NCBI RefSeq assembly: GCF_023145115.1
Contig: NZ_JAGLEJ010000016.1
Span: forward strand, 62,001-126,000
DNA: 64,000 nucleotides
Source of the DNA: Algiphilus sp.
GTDB taxonomy: Bacteria; Pseudomonadota; Gammaproteobacteria; Nevskiales; Nevskiaceae
Direction of reading: 5' to 3'
A program made the position numbers and the translations under genes. The notes beneath the pieces were generated by a model. It worked only from the letters and a program-made list of their open reading frames with translations, was not told where the DNA came from and searched no databases. This document shows positions 16,346-25,697 of this stretch, in pieces. The stretch's first letter is position 1; the number at the start of each line of letters is the position of its first letter.

Positions 16346-17106
16346 AGCGCGAAACGCGTCAGTGGGCGGTCGTGCTGATCATCGCGGTGCTCGCCCACGG
16401 CGCGCTGCTGATCCGTGTCACCGCCGGGTTCGAACGCCCCGACGCCATCGACAGGGGCGAGCGCGCCGTCACCATCGCGCTGGCGCCGGAGACGTCGCAG
16501 GAACCGGAACCGTCACCGGAACCGCCCGCACCGGACCCGGTTCCCGAGCCCGTGCCGGAACCCGAGCCGGAGCCCGAGCCCGAACCCGAGCCGGAGCCGG
16601 AGCCGGAGCCCGAACCGGAGCCGGAGCCGATTCCGGAACCCGAGCCGGAGCCCGAACCCGAACCGGAGCCGGTCGACGTCCCGCAGGAGCGCAGCGCGGA
16701 CGCGAGCCCGCCACCGCCTCCGGCGGCCGCGCCACCGCCACCCGAACCGGCCGCCACCGCCAGCGCCGAGCAGAGCGCACCGGAGACGCGCACCGGTACC
16801 ACAGGCGGCCCGCAGAGCGCTCCGCCCAGCTACCGCAACGCGCTGCGCGCCTGGCTGGAGCGCCACAAGGATTACCCGCGCCGCGCCCGCGCCATGCGCA
16901 TGGAGGGCGTGGCCCGGCTCTACTTCGTCATCGACCGCGACGGCCGCGTGCTGGAATGGGAGATCCGCGAGTCGTCCGGCGAGCGCATGCTCGACGAAGC
17001 GGTGGAGGACATGATCCGCCGCGCCGACCCCATGCCGGCCATGCCCGACGAGATGACCGTCGACCGCATGGAGCTGCTGGTCGCCATCGGTTTCACGCTG
17101 CGCTGA
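16342..17106 (+). CDS. tonB: TonB energy-transducing protein
   Basis: A 254-residue protein with an N-terminal membrane anchor (residues about 9-27, VVLIIAVLAHGALLI). A long Glu-Pro repeat (about residues 54-111) spans the periplasm. The C-terminal TonB domain has YPRRARAMRMEGVARLYFVI, DGRVLEW and a final beta strand MELLVAIGFTLR. It couples the ExbB/ExbD proton motor to outer-membrane receptors, here probably the four receptors at 21-45 kb. The Arg/Met-rich membrane-proximal end and the lack of Lys-Pro repeats distinguish it from E. coli TonB, which has both Glu-Pro and Lys-Pro stretches. Confidence 0.92.
   Translation: MKRETRQWAVVLIIAVLAHGALLIRVTAGFERPDAIDRGERAVTIALAPETSQEPEPSPEPPAPDPVPEPVPEPEPEPEPEPEPEPEPEPEPEPEPIPEPEPEPEPEPEPVDVPQERSADASPPPPPAAAPPPPEPAATASAEQSAPETRTGTTGGPQSAPPSYRNALRAWLERHKDYPRRARAMRMEGVARLYFVIDRDGRVLEWEIRESSGERMLDEAVEDMIRRADPMPAMPDEMTVDRMELLVAIGFTLR
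16501..16674 (+). repeat. Glu-Pro-coding tandem repeat in tonB
   Basis: About 29 near-identical hexanucleotide units of the form GA(A/G)CC(G/C) encode an extended Glu-Pro rod. The third-base changes are mostly silent, so the protein repeat is kept while the DNA drifts. Such arrays can change length by slippage in whole units without frameshift. Confidence 0.85.
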
Positions 17107-17116
17107 GCACTCCCGG

Positions 17117-17131
17117 CGGGGCGATGCCCCG
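17117..17131. terminator. Short hairpin between convergent tonB and lipase genes
   Basis: CGGGGC and GCCCCG form a six-pair stem around a three-base loop between two converging stop codons. No T-run follows, so strength is doubtful. Confidence 0.4.
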
Positions 17132-17134
17132 TTC

Positions 17135-18442
17135 CTAGTACCCCCATCCGGCCAGCTCGGCGACGATGCCCCGATAGAGGCCGACGCGGCTGAATGCGAA
17201 AGCGCTGTTGTCCTCTCCGAGGCAACTGACACCTTCCATGCCCGGCACTTCGGAGCTGCTGTAGGCCATGTGGTCGAGGCCGGGATGCGGCCGGGCCGGG
17301 TCGTTGCTGGTGGCGCTGACCCAGCGCGGAATCACCGGTGTGGGCGCGCCCGCATCGCCCGGGCCGTAGGTCGTGAAGCGCTGCGAGTCCACCGAGATAT
17401 TGCCGTCGTTGGGGCCTTCGCGCTCGCGCACGATCTCCCAGTAGAGACGATTATCCGCGTAGCAGGGATGATTGATGTCATCGATCTGCGAAGTGAAGCT
17501 CTGGTACAGGACGGGGTGACCCGGATCCTCGGGCAGCGGATAGCGCTCGTTGAAGCTGGGCGGGCAGGCCTGCTCTTGCGGATCGCACTTCATGTCGGTG
17601 GTCACCGTCATGTACTTGCGCGTCAGCGCCACCACCGATTCCCCGCCCTCCAGGATCAGCGCCTGATTCTGGATCAGCGAGGCAATGCCGAATGCGGCGT
17701 CCAGCACCAGCGAACGGCACCTCGGCTGCGCGCAGGCCAGCAGCAGCTCCTGCACCGCGTCGGCCTGCGCAGTGCCCTTGTTGGCACCGGCCATGGAGGT
17801 CCAGCTCGCGACATGGCGGTACATCAGCTCGCCGCTGAATGCATTGCGCACCGCCGCCATCATGTAGCGCGAATCTGCACAACCCTGCGAGTGGCAGATG
17901 ATGTTGAACTGCAGCCCCTCGCGGCAGCTCTGCTCGTCGGCGAATCCGTTGCGCACACGCAACTCGGCGCGGCTGCAGTAATCGATTGTGGCGGCATGCA
18001 CGCCGTCCACCACCTGTGGATCGGCGCCCTCGCAGAGGATCTCGTCGATGGTCCCGCCGGCGCACTTCTTGTAGAGCAGCCGGCCACGCCGCTCGTGCGA
18101 AGCGAATGCCAGCTTGTCCGGCTGATACACCACCACGCCCTCGGCCTCCAGCGCCTTCTTGACGCCGTAGCGCTCGAACTCGTTGACCGGGTGCGGCTCA
18201 TCGCCCTGGAAGCTGGTGTCGGCGATGCGCGACCAGGCGTGCGAGAACAGCACCGGCCAGCGCGTGCGGATGTTCCGCCCGGCGCTGTCCGGCGGCTGCG
18301 CAAAGTAGCTGCCATCCGGGCCGGCACCCTTGTCCAACCCGAGGTCCTCGCCGGACAGCATCGCGCCGCCTTCGTCGGAGCCACAGGCAATCAGCAGCAG
18401 CGCCAGAAGACCGGCCACGACGTGCGCACCACGTGCCGCCAT
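17135..18442 (-). CDS. Lipoprotein of lipase/alpha-beta hydrolase type
   Basis: A 435-residue protein with a lipoprotein signal (LLALLLIAC, acylated Cys near residue 20). PVLFSHAWSR near residue 60 resembles the oxyanion-loop region after strand 3 of secreted lipases. FNIICHSQGCADSRYM carries a nucleophile elbow in which the usual first Gly is Cys (C-H-S-Q-G). GLDHMAY near the end supplies a plausible catalytic His. Many Cys residues suggest disulfides, fitting an exported enzyme. It is coupled to the upstream M28-like gene by a one-base overlap. Substrate unknown; triacylglycerol or polyester hydrolysis is a guess. Confidence 0.68.
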   Translation of the reverse strand: MAARGAHVVAGLLALLLIACGSDEGGAMLSGEDLGLDKGAGPDGSYFAQPPDSAGRNIRTRWPVLFSHAWSRIADTSFQGDEPHPVNEFERYGVKKALEAEGVVVYQPDKLAFASHERRGRLLYKKCAGGTIDEILCEGADPQVVDGVHAATIDYCSRAELRVRNGFADEQSCREGLQFNIICHSQGCADSRYMMAAVRNAFSGELMYRHVASWTSMAGANKGTAQADAVQELLLACAQPRCRSLVLDAAFGIASLIQNQALILEGGESVVALTRKYMTVTTDMKCDPQEQACPPSFNERYPLPEDPGHPVLYQSFTSQIDDINHPCYADNRLYWEIVREREGPNDGNISVDSQRFTTYGPGDAGAPTPVIPRWVSATSNDPARPHPGLDHMAYSSSEVPGMEGVSCLGEDNSAFAFSRVGLYRGIVAELAGWGY

Positions 18443-20028
18443 CAGTCTTCCGCCAGGAAGTCGAAGAGCAGATCGCTCAACAGACCGGGAACGATGGGCA
18501 CACCGATGAGCACACTCGGTGTCTCGTCGATGGCCTCGATCAGCTCGACGAAGGTCTTGGTGACCGGGACCAGATCCTCGCGGTGCACCTTGTCGAGAGT
18601 GTCAGCGATGTCGTAGAGATAGTTCGGGCCGGCGATCAGCGATGCCGTCGGCACGCCGGCCGCGCACATGAAGCCGGCATCGGTGGGCATCAGCCCCAGC
18701 GGACAGATGACATGCCCCTGCAGGATCGCGGTCCGGCGCAGGTCGTGCCGTATCACCGAGTCGATGAGCTTCAGCTTCAGCGTCGGCCCCAGGTTTTCGA
18801 TGATGGCGCGAATCTCGGGCTGGTCAGTGATCACCAGCTCGCCGTCGTCGCCGGTCAGCCCCTGCTTGCCGATGTGCTCCAGCGTGACGTTGGCGACGAT
18901 GTTGTAGGGCGTTTCCTTGTCGATGACGTACTTGCGCACGAACTTTCGGTGCGACTGATAGCCGGTGTAGTGGCTGTCGAAGGTCGTGAACATCAGGGTC
19001 TTCTCGCGCGACTCGGGCGGCTGCGAGGCGAAGTACTGCGCCTGCGCCAGCACCGCGGCCGTGCCGCTGCCGTCCTCCACCGCGCCGTAGAACACCGAAT
19101 CGTGGTGGGACTGGACCATGATGGTGTCCTTGCTCTGGCCGTGGAGGAAGCCCACCACCGTGCGCGCCTCGGCCTCCTCGCGACTTCCGTGCAGCTCCAG
19201 AGTCGCCGTGGGCGTTCCTTCCGACGCAGCCATCAGCTCGCGCATGCGCGCGCCTTCCTTGCGCGTGACCCAGACACCCGGGATATCGACCTCGGTGCGG
19301 CGATAGAACTCGTTGTGATACTTGTTCGAGTCGAAGTAGTCCGCGAGCACACCGACGAAGCCAACGGCGCCCGCCTCCATCGCCGCCTCGGCGAAGCCTT
19401 CGTAGCTGGTGATGAAGGGATTGCCGACGAAGAAGGACGGCTCGACGATGGTCAGGCCCGGATCCCAGAGGAACTCCATGAAGGCGGCGAAGCCGACGGG
19501 CGGCAGCAGGAACTTCAGATCGAAGAGCACGATCTTGCCCTCGACATCCTGCAAGGCCATGTTGAGCGATGTCCCGCGACCGACGTCGACGATCTCGGCC
19601 GTCAGGCCGTTCGGCCCGGTGGAGAAGGTCGACGGCTCGTCCGGCGTGACGAAGCTGTGCGCAGTGGGATAGCTGTCGATGGCTTCGCCATCCAGACTCA
19701 AGCCGTGGCTCGTGAACTGCCAGTTCCAGGAGGTCGCGGTCTCGTAGTGCACATCCTCCAGCCCGAGAGCCTCGAACTGGCACTTGACGTAGGCGGCCGC
19801 GGCCTCCCCTTCCGGCGTGCCGGTGCGGCGATAGCCGATGCCCACTAGATCCTCGATCCAGCCGAAGATGCGCTCCTCGCTCGGCATGCCGCGGGCCGCT
19901 TCGGATGTGTCGCGCGCGCATTCACCCGCCGACAACCTGGATGGCGACCCGCTCTCGCTACCCCCGCAGGCCGCGAGAAACAGGGTGATGCACGCAACAA
20001 GCGCCCAGCGCTTCGAGCTCGGTTTCAC
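18442..20028 (-). CDS. Divergent M28-family peptidase-like lipoprotein
   Basis: A 528-residue protein with a lipobox (LFLAAC, Cys near 21). It has a PA-like inserted domain (about 140-290) and then an M28 aminopeptidase fold. The first metal motif is kept (H308-x-D310 in SHHDSV), but other ligands have changed. GAVEDGSG has Glu for the bridging Asp. The usual GEE catalytic pair is FDSHYTG. The later Asp ligand is Glu (LEHIG). The final His-containing motif reads YLYDIADTLDK. The GTG start at 20028 follows GGGAGGAG; the longer TTG start would hide the signal peptide. It may have altered metal use or be non-catalytic. Confidence 0.72.
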   Translation of the reverse strand: MKPSSKRWALVACITLFLAACGGSESGSPSRLSAGECARDTSEAARGMPSEERIFGWIEDLVGIGYRRTGTPEGEAAAAYVKCQFEALGLEDVHYETATSWNWQFTSHGLSLDGEAIDSYPTAHSFVTPDEPSTFSTGPNGLTAEIVDVGRGTSLNMALQDVEGKIVLFDLKFLLPPVGFAAFMEFLWDPGLTIVEPSFFVGNPFITSYEGFAEAAMEAGAVGFVGVLADYFDSNKYHNEFYRRTEVDIPGVWVTRKEGARMRELMAASEGTPTATLELHGSREEAEARTVVGFLHGQSKDTIMVQSHHDSVFYGAVEDGSGTAAVLAQAQYFASQPPESREKTLMFTTFDSHYTGYQSHRKFVRKYVIDKETPYNIVANVTLEHIGKQGLTGDDGELVITDQPEIRAIIENLGPTLKLKLIDSVIRHDLRRTAILQGHVICPLGLMPTDAGFMCAAGVPTASLIAGPNYLYDIADTLDKVHREDLVPVTKTFVELIEAIDETPSVLIGVPIVPGLLSDLLFDFLAED

Positions 20029-20237
20029 GGATCTCCTCCCGGTCGGCGTAACCTGTACGCTCTGATCGTTATAGGGTGCTGGCAAGCCCGAAGCCCGCCG
20101 TCAGCGCACAATCTATTGCGCCCGGGCGAGCGCGACTTGTATCAAACGCCGGAACCGCTGGTATCAGATGACGAATCGGCAGCCCGGAGGCAACGGAGAG
20201 GAGACCGAACGCCGCGTTCGACGGCGAAGCCCAAACC

Positions 20238-21071
20238 ATGACAAACCGGACCCGACCCGAGCACCCGGCCCCCGCCGGCGTGAAGATCTACTACTGGCCC
20301 TGCAGCCTGCTGCTGACCGCACCTTCGCTGTTGCTGGACCGGCCCACGGGTCCGCTCTCGGCCACCCTGCGCATCGCCTGCCGCGAGCCGTACACCATCG
20401 AGGTCGCCGGCGAGACTCGGGTGACGCGCGCCTCGCTGGTCGCGCCCAAGGCCGAGCGCAAGCGCATCATCGCACCCAACAGCGACATCGCCCTGTTCTA
20501 CCTGCCACTGCAGGCGCCACGGCACGCTGCGCTGCGCGCCCTCATCAAGGATCGGAAGCTGGTCGATCTGCCCATCGAGCTCTTCGCGCCCCTGCTGCCC
20601 AGAATCCGGGCCGCGATGCAACATGTGCAGCCGGCCACCGAGATCAAGGCACTGGCGCGCGATGTGGTCGAAGCCATCACCGGCCAGCCGGTCCCCGAGG
20701 ATGACGCCATGGACCCGCGCATTGCCAAGGCCTGCGCGGTCCTCGACGAGCTACCGCTGCGCGATGCCCATATCGGGACCGTCGCGAGCCGCGTCCATCT
20801 CTCGCCATCGCGCCTGCGCGAACTGTTCCGCCAGGAAGTCGGCTTCACCATCGGCGAGTACGCACGCTGGCGCGCCACCTGGCGAGCCGTCCTGCACTGG
20901 AAGCGGGGGCTCACCCTCACCGATGTCGCGCTGGAAGCCGGCTTCCATGACCTTTCTCACGCCGACAAGGCCATCAACGAAGTCTTCGGCATCAACCCCT
21001 CGACCCTGATCGACCCGCAGTTCGTCACTCTCATCAACTGCGAGGACAACGACAACGTGCTGGTGCAGTAG
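20238..21071 (+). CDS. AraC-family transcriptional regulator
   Basis: A 277-residue regulator with a C-terminal AraC double helix-turn-helix (about residues 165-262). The first helix pair is in IGTVASRVHLSPSRLRELFRQEVG and the second in LTDVALEAGFHDLSHADKAINEVFG. The N-terminal part (about 15-130) is a cupin-like sensor without clear ligand residues. It is divergent from the M28-like/lipase operon across 209 bases, so that operon is its most likely target. The effector is unknown. Confidence 0.88.
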   Translation: MTNRTRPEHPAPAGVKIYYWPCSLLLTAPSLLLDRPTGPLSATLRIACREPYTIEVAGETRVTRASLVAPKAERKRIIAPNSDIALFYLPLQAPRHAALRALIKDRKLVDLPIELFAPLLPRIRAAMQHVQPATEIKALARDVVEAITGQPVPEDDAMDPRIAKACAVLDELPLRDAHIGTVASRVHLSPSRLRELFRQEVGFTIGEYARWRATWRAVLHWKRGLTLTDVALEAGFHDLSHADKAINEVFGINPSTLIDPQFVTLINCEDNDNVLVQ

Positions 21072-21230
21072 TGCTGTCGGGTCCCAGGGACTCGGGCATC
21101 AGATCGGCCCGCATTGTGCCTACAGTCGATACGTGCGGATCGTGCGCCTGATTGATTTCGCTCTGGCTGGGTGGCCGCCACACTCCGCTCAGCGGCGCGC
21201 GCTTGCGTAGTCAGCGCCGCACAGCTTCCA

Positions 21231-23462
21231 CTAGAAGCTGAGCGACATGGACAGGGAAATGTTGCGCGGCTCGCCCAGCGCCAGGCCGGAGTTCTCCCAG
21301 TACTTGGCGTCGAGCACATTGGTGACGCGCAGGCGCAGCGTGACGTCGGTGTCGTGCACGGCCGTCACGTAGCGCGCGCCGAGGTCGATGCGGTTCCAGC
21401 TCGGAATCGCCCGGGTGTTGGCGCTGTCGACGAACTGCTCGTCGGTGTGGATGAGCTGGCCGGTGAAGGTCAGGGTACGCAGGAAGCAGGCGTCCCACTC
21501 GGCGTAGAGATTGGCGCGGAGCTCGGGGGTGCCGCTGGCGTTGTTGCCGTCGTTGGCGCCGTTCTGGGTCCTGGTGAGCTCGGGGTCGATGAAGGCCAGC
21601 CCGCCGAGCAGACGCAGCCCCGGGATCAGCTCGCCGAAGGTCTCCAGCTCGATGCCGCGGTTCCGCTGCTCGCCGTCCAGGCGGAAGATGTTGGTTTCGG
21701 GGTTGGTACGGCTGTTGGGCTGCGTGATCTCGAACAGCGAGACGGTGGCGGCGAAGCGTCCCAGATTCATCTTGGCGCCGAACTCGATCTGTTCGGTCTG
21801 CACCGGGTCGAACACGTCGTCGGCGTTGAGCGCGTCGGACGGCGGCGAGGGCGCTTCCGTGAGCCCCTCGATGTAGTTGCCGTAGAGCGCGACCCGCTCA
21901 TGCGCCCGGAACATGACGGCGAAGGCCGGCGTCAGTCGCGACTCGTCGTAGTTGGTAACGCCGGTTCCCACGTTCTTGTTCTCGAGGCGCTGCTCGCGCA
22001 CACCGATGGTTACCTGCAGGCGGTCGTCGAGAACGCCGAGCGTGTCGGAGACGGCCACGCCCTGCTGCACCAGCTCGAACTGGGCGAGCGACGGCTCGAT
22101 GGTGCTGAAGTCCGGCTCGGTGTACTGGGAGGTGTCCGGATCGTAGATGTTGAAGACGCCGCCGCCGACGCCCTCGCCGAAGGCGTTCCGCGTCCAGGAG
22201 TTGGTGTCGCGGGTCAGGGAGTAGGCACTGATCGCGACCGTGTGCGTCACCGGACCGGTCTCGAAGCGGCCGGCGAGGCGGGCCTTCATCGAGTGATAGT
22301 CGTAGTCCCCCTCGCGGAAGCGGTAGAAGGTCGGCTCGGCATAGTCACCGTCCGCGTTGAGGATCTGGCTGGCGAAGTTGACGTACTGGAGCTCGTTGCT
22401 CTCCTGCCAGGCGTAGCCGATCTCCGCCATCCAGTTCTCGTGGATGTCGTACTCGGCGCGGAGGATGTTGTAGTTGCGCTCGGTCGCGGTCTTGGTGAAG
22501 GGCGCGGCGAAGTTGTTGCTGCCGTCCGGCGGCGCCGGGATCGGGACATCGGCGGCCACGAAGCTGCCGAAGCCGGCGGCATCCTGCTGCTGATCCTCGT
22601 AGTTGAAGTTGGCGAACAGCCTCAGATCCTCGCCCAGATAATCGAGCGCGACGCTGCCCAGGCTGAGCTTCTCGGCGTTGTTGTCGAAGGGGGTATCGCC
22701 GTCGCCGTGCACCGCGTTGACGCGGATGCCGAAGGCATTGTTCCGGCCGAAGCGGCGCCCGACGTCGAGATGCCCCTCGAACAGCGACTCCTCGGCGTAG
22801 CTGAAGTGGAAGGCGGTGATCGGGGCATCGGTGGCGCGCTTGGGCACCAGGTTGATGGTGCCGCCGACGCCGCCGTCGGGCGGCGCGCCGTAGAGCAGCG
22901 CGCTCGGCCCCTTCAGGACCTCGACGCGGGCGATCTCCTGGAGGCTGTTGCGCCGATAGGTCCCCAGTCCGTAGAAGCCGTCATAGGTGGTGTTCACGCC
23001 CGACGCCGAGAACCCGCGGATGCTGAAGTTCTCCTCCGACGAATAGCGGCCGCCGGAGCGCCGGATCGACGGGCTGGCCTCAAGCACCTGCGTGAGCGTC
23101 TGCGCCTGCGTGTTCTCGAGGTATTCGGCGGTGTAGCTGGTCTGGTTGAAGGGCGTCTCCATGAAGCCCTTGTTGCCGAGGATGCCGAGCCCGCCGCCGG
23201 TCGCGACCTGCCCGCCGGCGTAGGCGGGCATCGGGTAGCCGGTCTGGCCGAGCTCGGACGCGGCGCGGGCCTCGATGCTGATGGGGGCGAGCTCGGTGGC
23301 GGCATCCGGGCCGGATGCGATGGCGCCGTCGCCGTCATCGGTTCGGTCGGTCTGGGCGTGCGCGTCCGAAAGCGTCAGCGCGACCGCGCCAGCCATCGCA
23401 AGACACGGCACGAGAACGGATGCGGGCCGAAGGGCTCGCAGAGAATCCCTGACTATGTTCAT
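21231..23462 (-). CDS. TonB-dependent siderophore receptor
   Basis: A 743-residue outer-membrane receptor. A signal peptide (residues about 12-35, ending SDAHAQ) precedes the plug domain, which has APISIEARA as TonB-box region, NFSIRGF and IARVEVLKGPSALLYGAPPDGG. The 22-strand barrel ends in the aromatic strand NISLSMSLSF. The plug pattern is that of siderophore receptors of the FhuA/FpvA group. There is no N-terminal signalling domain, so it is not sigma-linked. A 19-base Fur box at 23637 lies upstream. No siderophore synthesis genes are present, so it may import a foreign siderophore. Confidence 0.9.
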   Translation of the reverse strand: MNIVRDSLRALRPASVLVPCLAMAGAVALTLSDAHAQTDRTDDGDGAIASGPDAATELAPISIEARAASELGQTGYPMPAYAGGQVATGGGLGILGNKGFMETPFNQTSYTAEYLENTQAQTLTQVLEASPSIRRSGGRYSSEENFSIRGFSASGVNTTYDGFYGLGTYRRNSLQEIARVEVLKGPSALLYGAPPDGGVGGTINLVPKRATDAPITAFHFSYAEESLFEGHLDVGRRFGRNNAFGIRVNAVHGDGDTPFDNNAEKLSLGSVALDYLGEDLRLFANFNYEDQQQDAAGFGSFVAADVPIPAPPDGSNNFAAPFTKTATERNYNILRAEYDIHENWMAEIGYAWQESNELQYVNFASQILNADGDYAEPTFYRFREGDYDYHSMKARLAGRFETGPVTHTVAISAYSLTRDTNSWTRNAFGEGVGGGVFNIYDPDTSQYTEPDFSTIEPSLAQFELVQQGVAVSDTLGVLDDRLQVTIGVREQRLENKNVGTGVTNYDESRLTPAFAVMFRAHERVALYGNYIEGLTEAPSPPSDALNADDVFDPVQTEQIEFGAKMNLGRFAATVSLFEITQPNSRTNPETNIFRLDGEQRNRGIELETFGELIPGLRLLGGLAFIDPELTRTQNGANDGNNASGTPELRANLYAEWDACFLRTLTFTGQLIHTDEQFVDSANTRAIPSWNRIDLGARYVTAVHDTDVTLRLRVTNVLDAKYWENSGLALGEPRNISLSMSLSF

Positions 23463-23766
23463 GATGCTCCCTGGTGGTCTGGTCGTTCTCCCGCTCTGCC
23501 GCGACGACCCCACAGGCGGAACGCGCTGAGCGGGTGACCCGATCCCCCGGGTCAGCCATCCGAAGCCGTGCCGCGACACGACGGCCGACCCCCGACAGGA
23601 TCGGGCGGCGCGCCGGATGCACTCGCTATGAGAACTGAGAACGATTAGCATTCTCGTATAGCGCGGTGCGGGATGCAAGTCGCCTGCAGCGCGGCATCAC
23701 GCGGGGCGAAACGAGGCCGGATCGGCGGGTGCATCGACCGCGATGCGCCATGGTGCGCGGATGCCG
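23463..23766. other. Intergenic control region of the siderophore receptor
   Basis: This 304-base gap holds no credible gene on either strand. It contains the Fur box at 23637-23655 and the receptor ribosome site (GGGAGC about six bases before the ATG). I could not assign -35 and -10 hexamers with confidence. Confidence 0.6.
23637..23655. promoter_or_regulatory. Fur box before the siderophore receptor
   Basis: GAGAACGATTAGCATTCTC matches the 19-base Fur consensus GATAATGATAATCATTATC at 13 positions and is nearly palindromic (GAGAA/TTCTC). It is 175 bases before the receptor start. Confidence 0.82.
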
Positions 23767-24084
23767 CTAACGCCCTCGCCGCGCCCCGTGCCCCCGGCGC
23801 TGCCCGGCTTCCCGGTAGCTGATCTGCCCCATCACGACCATCGCGCCCACGGTCAGCACGCCGCACCAGCCCACGACGCCGATGGTCGTGCCCAGCGCCA
23901 CCACGCACCCGACCAGCGAGACCAGCAGGCACAGCGCACCGACGCAGCGCAGCGACCGGCGCGCGACCGCTGTCCAGGCCCGGGAGCCCGGCAGGAGCGT
24001 CCTGCGGTGCCGTTCCATGGCCAGGGCCAGCAGACCGAAGCCCGCGTAGGCCGACGCCAGGATCAGCACCCAGACGAGCGCCAT
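23767..24084 (-). CDS. DUF3325 family small membrane protein
   Basis: A 105-residue protein with three membrane helices (near residues 2-22, 45-66 and 68-88) and a basic C-terminal tail. Length, helix pattern and position directly behind a PepSY-domain protein fit the DUF3325 family found in iron-uptake operons. Its start overlaps the PepSY gene stop by one base. No biochemical function is known for the family. Confidence 0.7.
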   Translation of the reverse strand: MALVWVLILASAYAGFGLLALAMERHRRTLLPGSRAWTAVARRSLRCVGALCLLVSLVGCVVALGTTIGVVGWCGVLTVGAMVVMGQISYREAGQRRGHGARRGR

Positions 24085-25697
24085 CAGTGCTGGACCGACT
24101 CGTCGGCCGCCAGCACGGCGGCCGCATCCCCGCGTCCCCGACGCGGCACGGCCGCGCCCTCTTCGACGGCGTTCCTCGCGGCCAGCCGCCGGGCGATCAG
24201 CCCGGCCACCGCGCCCAGCACCAGCATGCCCAGATCGAAGCCGGCGAACACCCAGTCGCCGGCGGGCAGACTCTGCGCCAGATGGCGATCAGTGGTGAGC
24301 GCGTTGAGCACGGGAATCAGTGCGAAGGCCGCCGCGGCCACGCTGAACTGCTCGGTCCAGGCCCGTGTCCGCGGGCGGACGGCGGCGTGCACCAGCATCG
24401 CGGCCCAGGTCAGGAACATGGCGTGCACCTCCCAGTCCGCGCGCGCGGCGAAGTCCGCCGGCAGCAGCCGATTGGCCCAGAAGTAGGCGGCGATGCCGAC
24501 CGGCAGGCCGACGACGGTACCGATGTTGAGACGCTCGACGAGAACCACGCCGCGCGCGACGCCGCCCGGCCTGCGCGCATGGTTCTGCCGGCGCTTGACG
24601 GACCACAGCACCAGCCCGGTGGCGATCATGGCCGTGCCCAGGACGCTGGCGAAGAGGTAGAGCGCACGGACCACCGGCCCCGCGAACATGCCCTCGTGCA
24701 GGCCGAGGAACACATCGCGCGTCGCCTTGGCGGCGGACTCGCCGGCATGCCGTGTCTCCAGCAGCTCGCCGCTCACGCCGTCGAAGACCATCCCCGGCGC
24801 CTCGCGCAGCGGACCCGCGGTGTAGAGCCCGTAGACGTTGATGCGCGCATTGGCATCACCGGGGTGGTCGATCTCGAATCCGCCGATGCCGTCCATGCCC
24901 CAGCGCGCCCCCGCCCGGGCCAGCGGGCCGGCGATGTCGGTCAGCTCGGCCGGCGTGCCCGCGGCCTCGATCTCGCTGCGGCCCGAAAAGGCCTCGTCGA
25001 AGAAGCGCTGGCGCGCCTCCTCGCTGCCGCCGTAGAACGCCGTCACGAACAGCGGCATGCAGGTGAACATCATGAAGATCAGCCCGGAGTAGGTGATCAT
25101 CAGCTGGAACGGCAGGCTCAGCACGCTGACCGCATTGTGCGCGTCCAGCCATGACCGCTGTCCCTTGCCGGGCCGGAAGGTGAAGAAGTCCTTGAAGATC
25201 TTCTTGTGCACGATGACGCCGGTCACCATCGCCACGAACATGAACAGCGTCGCGACGCTGATCAGCCAGGCGACCAGATCACCGGGCAGATACTGGAGCC
25301 GCCAGTGCATGCGGTAGAGACGCTGGCCGCCGCCGGTGTCGCGGGCCTCGATGGGGGCACCGGTGGCGGCGTCGAGCTCGGCGCGCCCGCGATCCCCGCG
25401 GTCCTCGCCGCGCCAGAAGGCGCGCAGGTAGGGCGAGTTGCGGTCCACGGGCAGCGACACCGACCAGGACTGTGCTCCCGGTGCCTCGCGCCCGAGCCAG
25501 TCGAGCCCGTGGCGCGCGGCAGCGACCGGATCGACACCGTGCGCAGCAGGCGGGGCTTCGGGCGTCATCCAGCGATCGATCTCGGTATCGAGATAGCCGG
25601 CCGTGCCGGTGACGAACATGAAGTAGAGAAGCCAGCCCAGGACCAGCCCGATCCAGGTATGGAGCCACGCCATCGACTGGCGGAAGCCGTCCTTCAT
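24084..25697 (-). CDS. PepSY-associated transmembrane protein (putative iron reductase)
   Basis: A 537-residue inner-membrane protein. It begins MAWLHTWIGLVLGWLLYFMFVTGT, the typical first helix of PepSY-TM proteins with a conserved His. Further helices follow near residues 190-210 (LISVATLFMFVAMVTGVIVHKK), 245-265, 345-365 and in the C-terminal third; the periplasmic loops between them hold PepSY-like domains. PiuB/FoxB-type relatives are thought to reduce ferric siderophores after import, which is the probable role. Its start overlaps the DUF3649 gene by four bases. Confidence 0.85.
   Translation of the reverse strand: MKDGFRQSMAWLHTWIGLVLGWLLYFMFVTGTAGYLDTEIDRWMTPEAPPAAHGVDPVAAARHGLDWLGREAPGAQSWSVSLPVDRNSPYLRAFWRGEDRGDRGRAELDAATGAPIEARDTGGGQRLYRMHWRLQYLPGDLVAWLISVATLFMFVAMVTGVIVHKKIFKDFFTFRPGKGQRSWLDAHNAVSVLSLPFQLMITYSGLIFMMFTCMPLFVTAFYGGSEEARQRFFDEAFSGRSEIEAAGTPAELTDIAGPLARAGARWGMDGIGGFEIDHPGDANARINVYGLYTAGPLREAPGMVFDGVSGELLETRHAGESAAKATRDVFLGLHEGMFAGPVVRALYLFASVLGTAMIATGLVLWSVKRRQNHARRPGGVARGVVLVERLNIGTVVGLPVGIAAYFWANRLLPADFAARADWEVHAMFLTWAAMLVHAAVRPRTRAWTEQFSVAAAAFALIPVLNALTTDRHLAQSLPAGDWVFAGFDLGMLVLGAVAGLIARRLAARNAVEEGAAVPRRGRGDAAAVLAADESVQH

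Noticed and set aside
16501..16674. The repeated hexamers as a possible CRISPR or satellite array
   Set aside because: Units are six bases with no spacers and encode the Glu-Pro rod of TonB in frame.
20029..20085. A longer TTG start for the M28-like lipoprotein
   Set aside because: It would put 19 polar residues before the lipoprotein signal and ignores the GGGAGGAG site before the GTG at 20028.
21171..23537. A 788-codon plus-strand open frame opposite the siderophore receptor
   Set aside because: Composition is the Val/Gly/Arg/Glu-rich pattern of antisense GC-rich DNA with no domain; the minus strand encodes a complete receptor.
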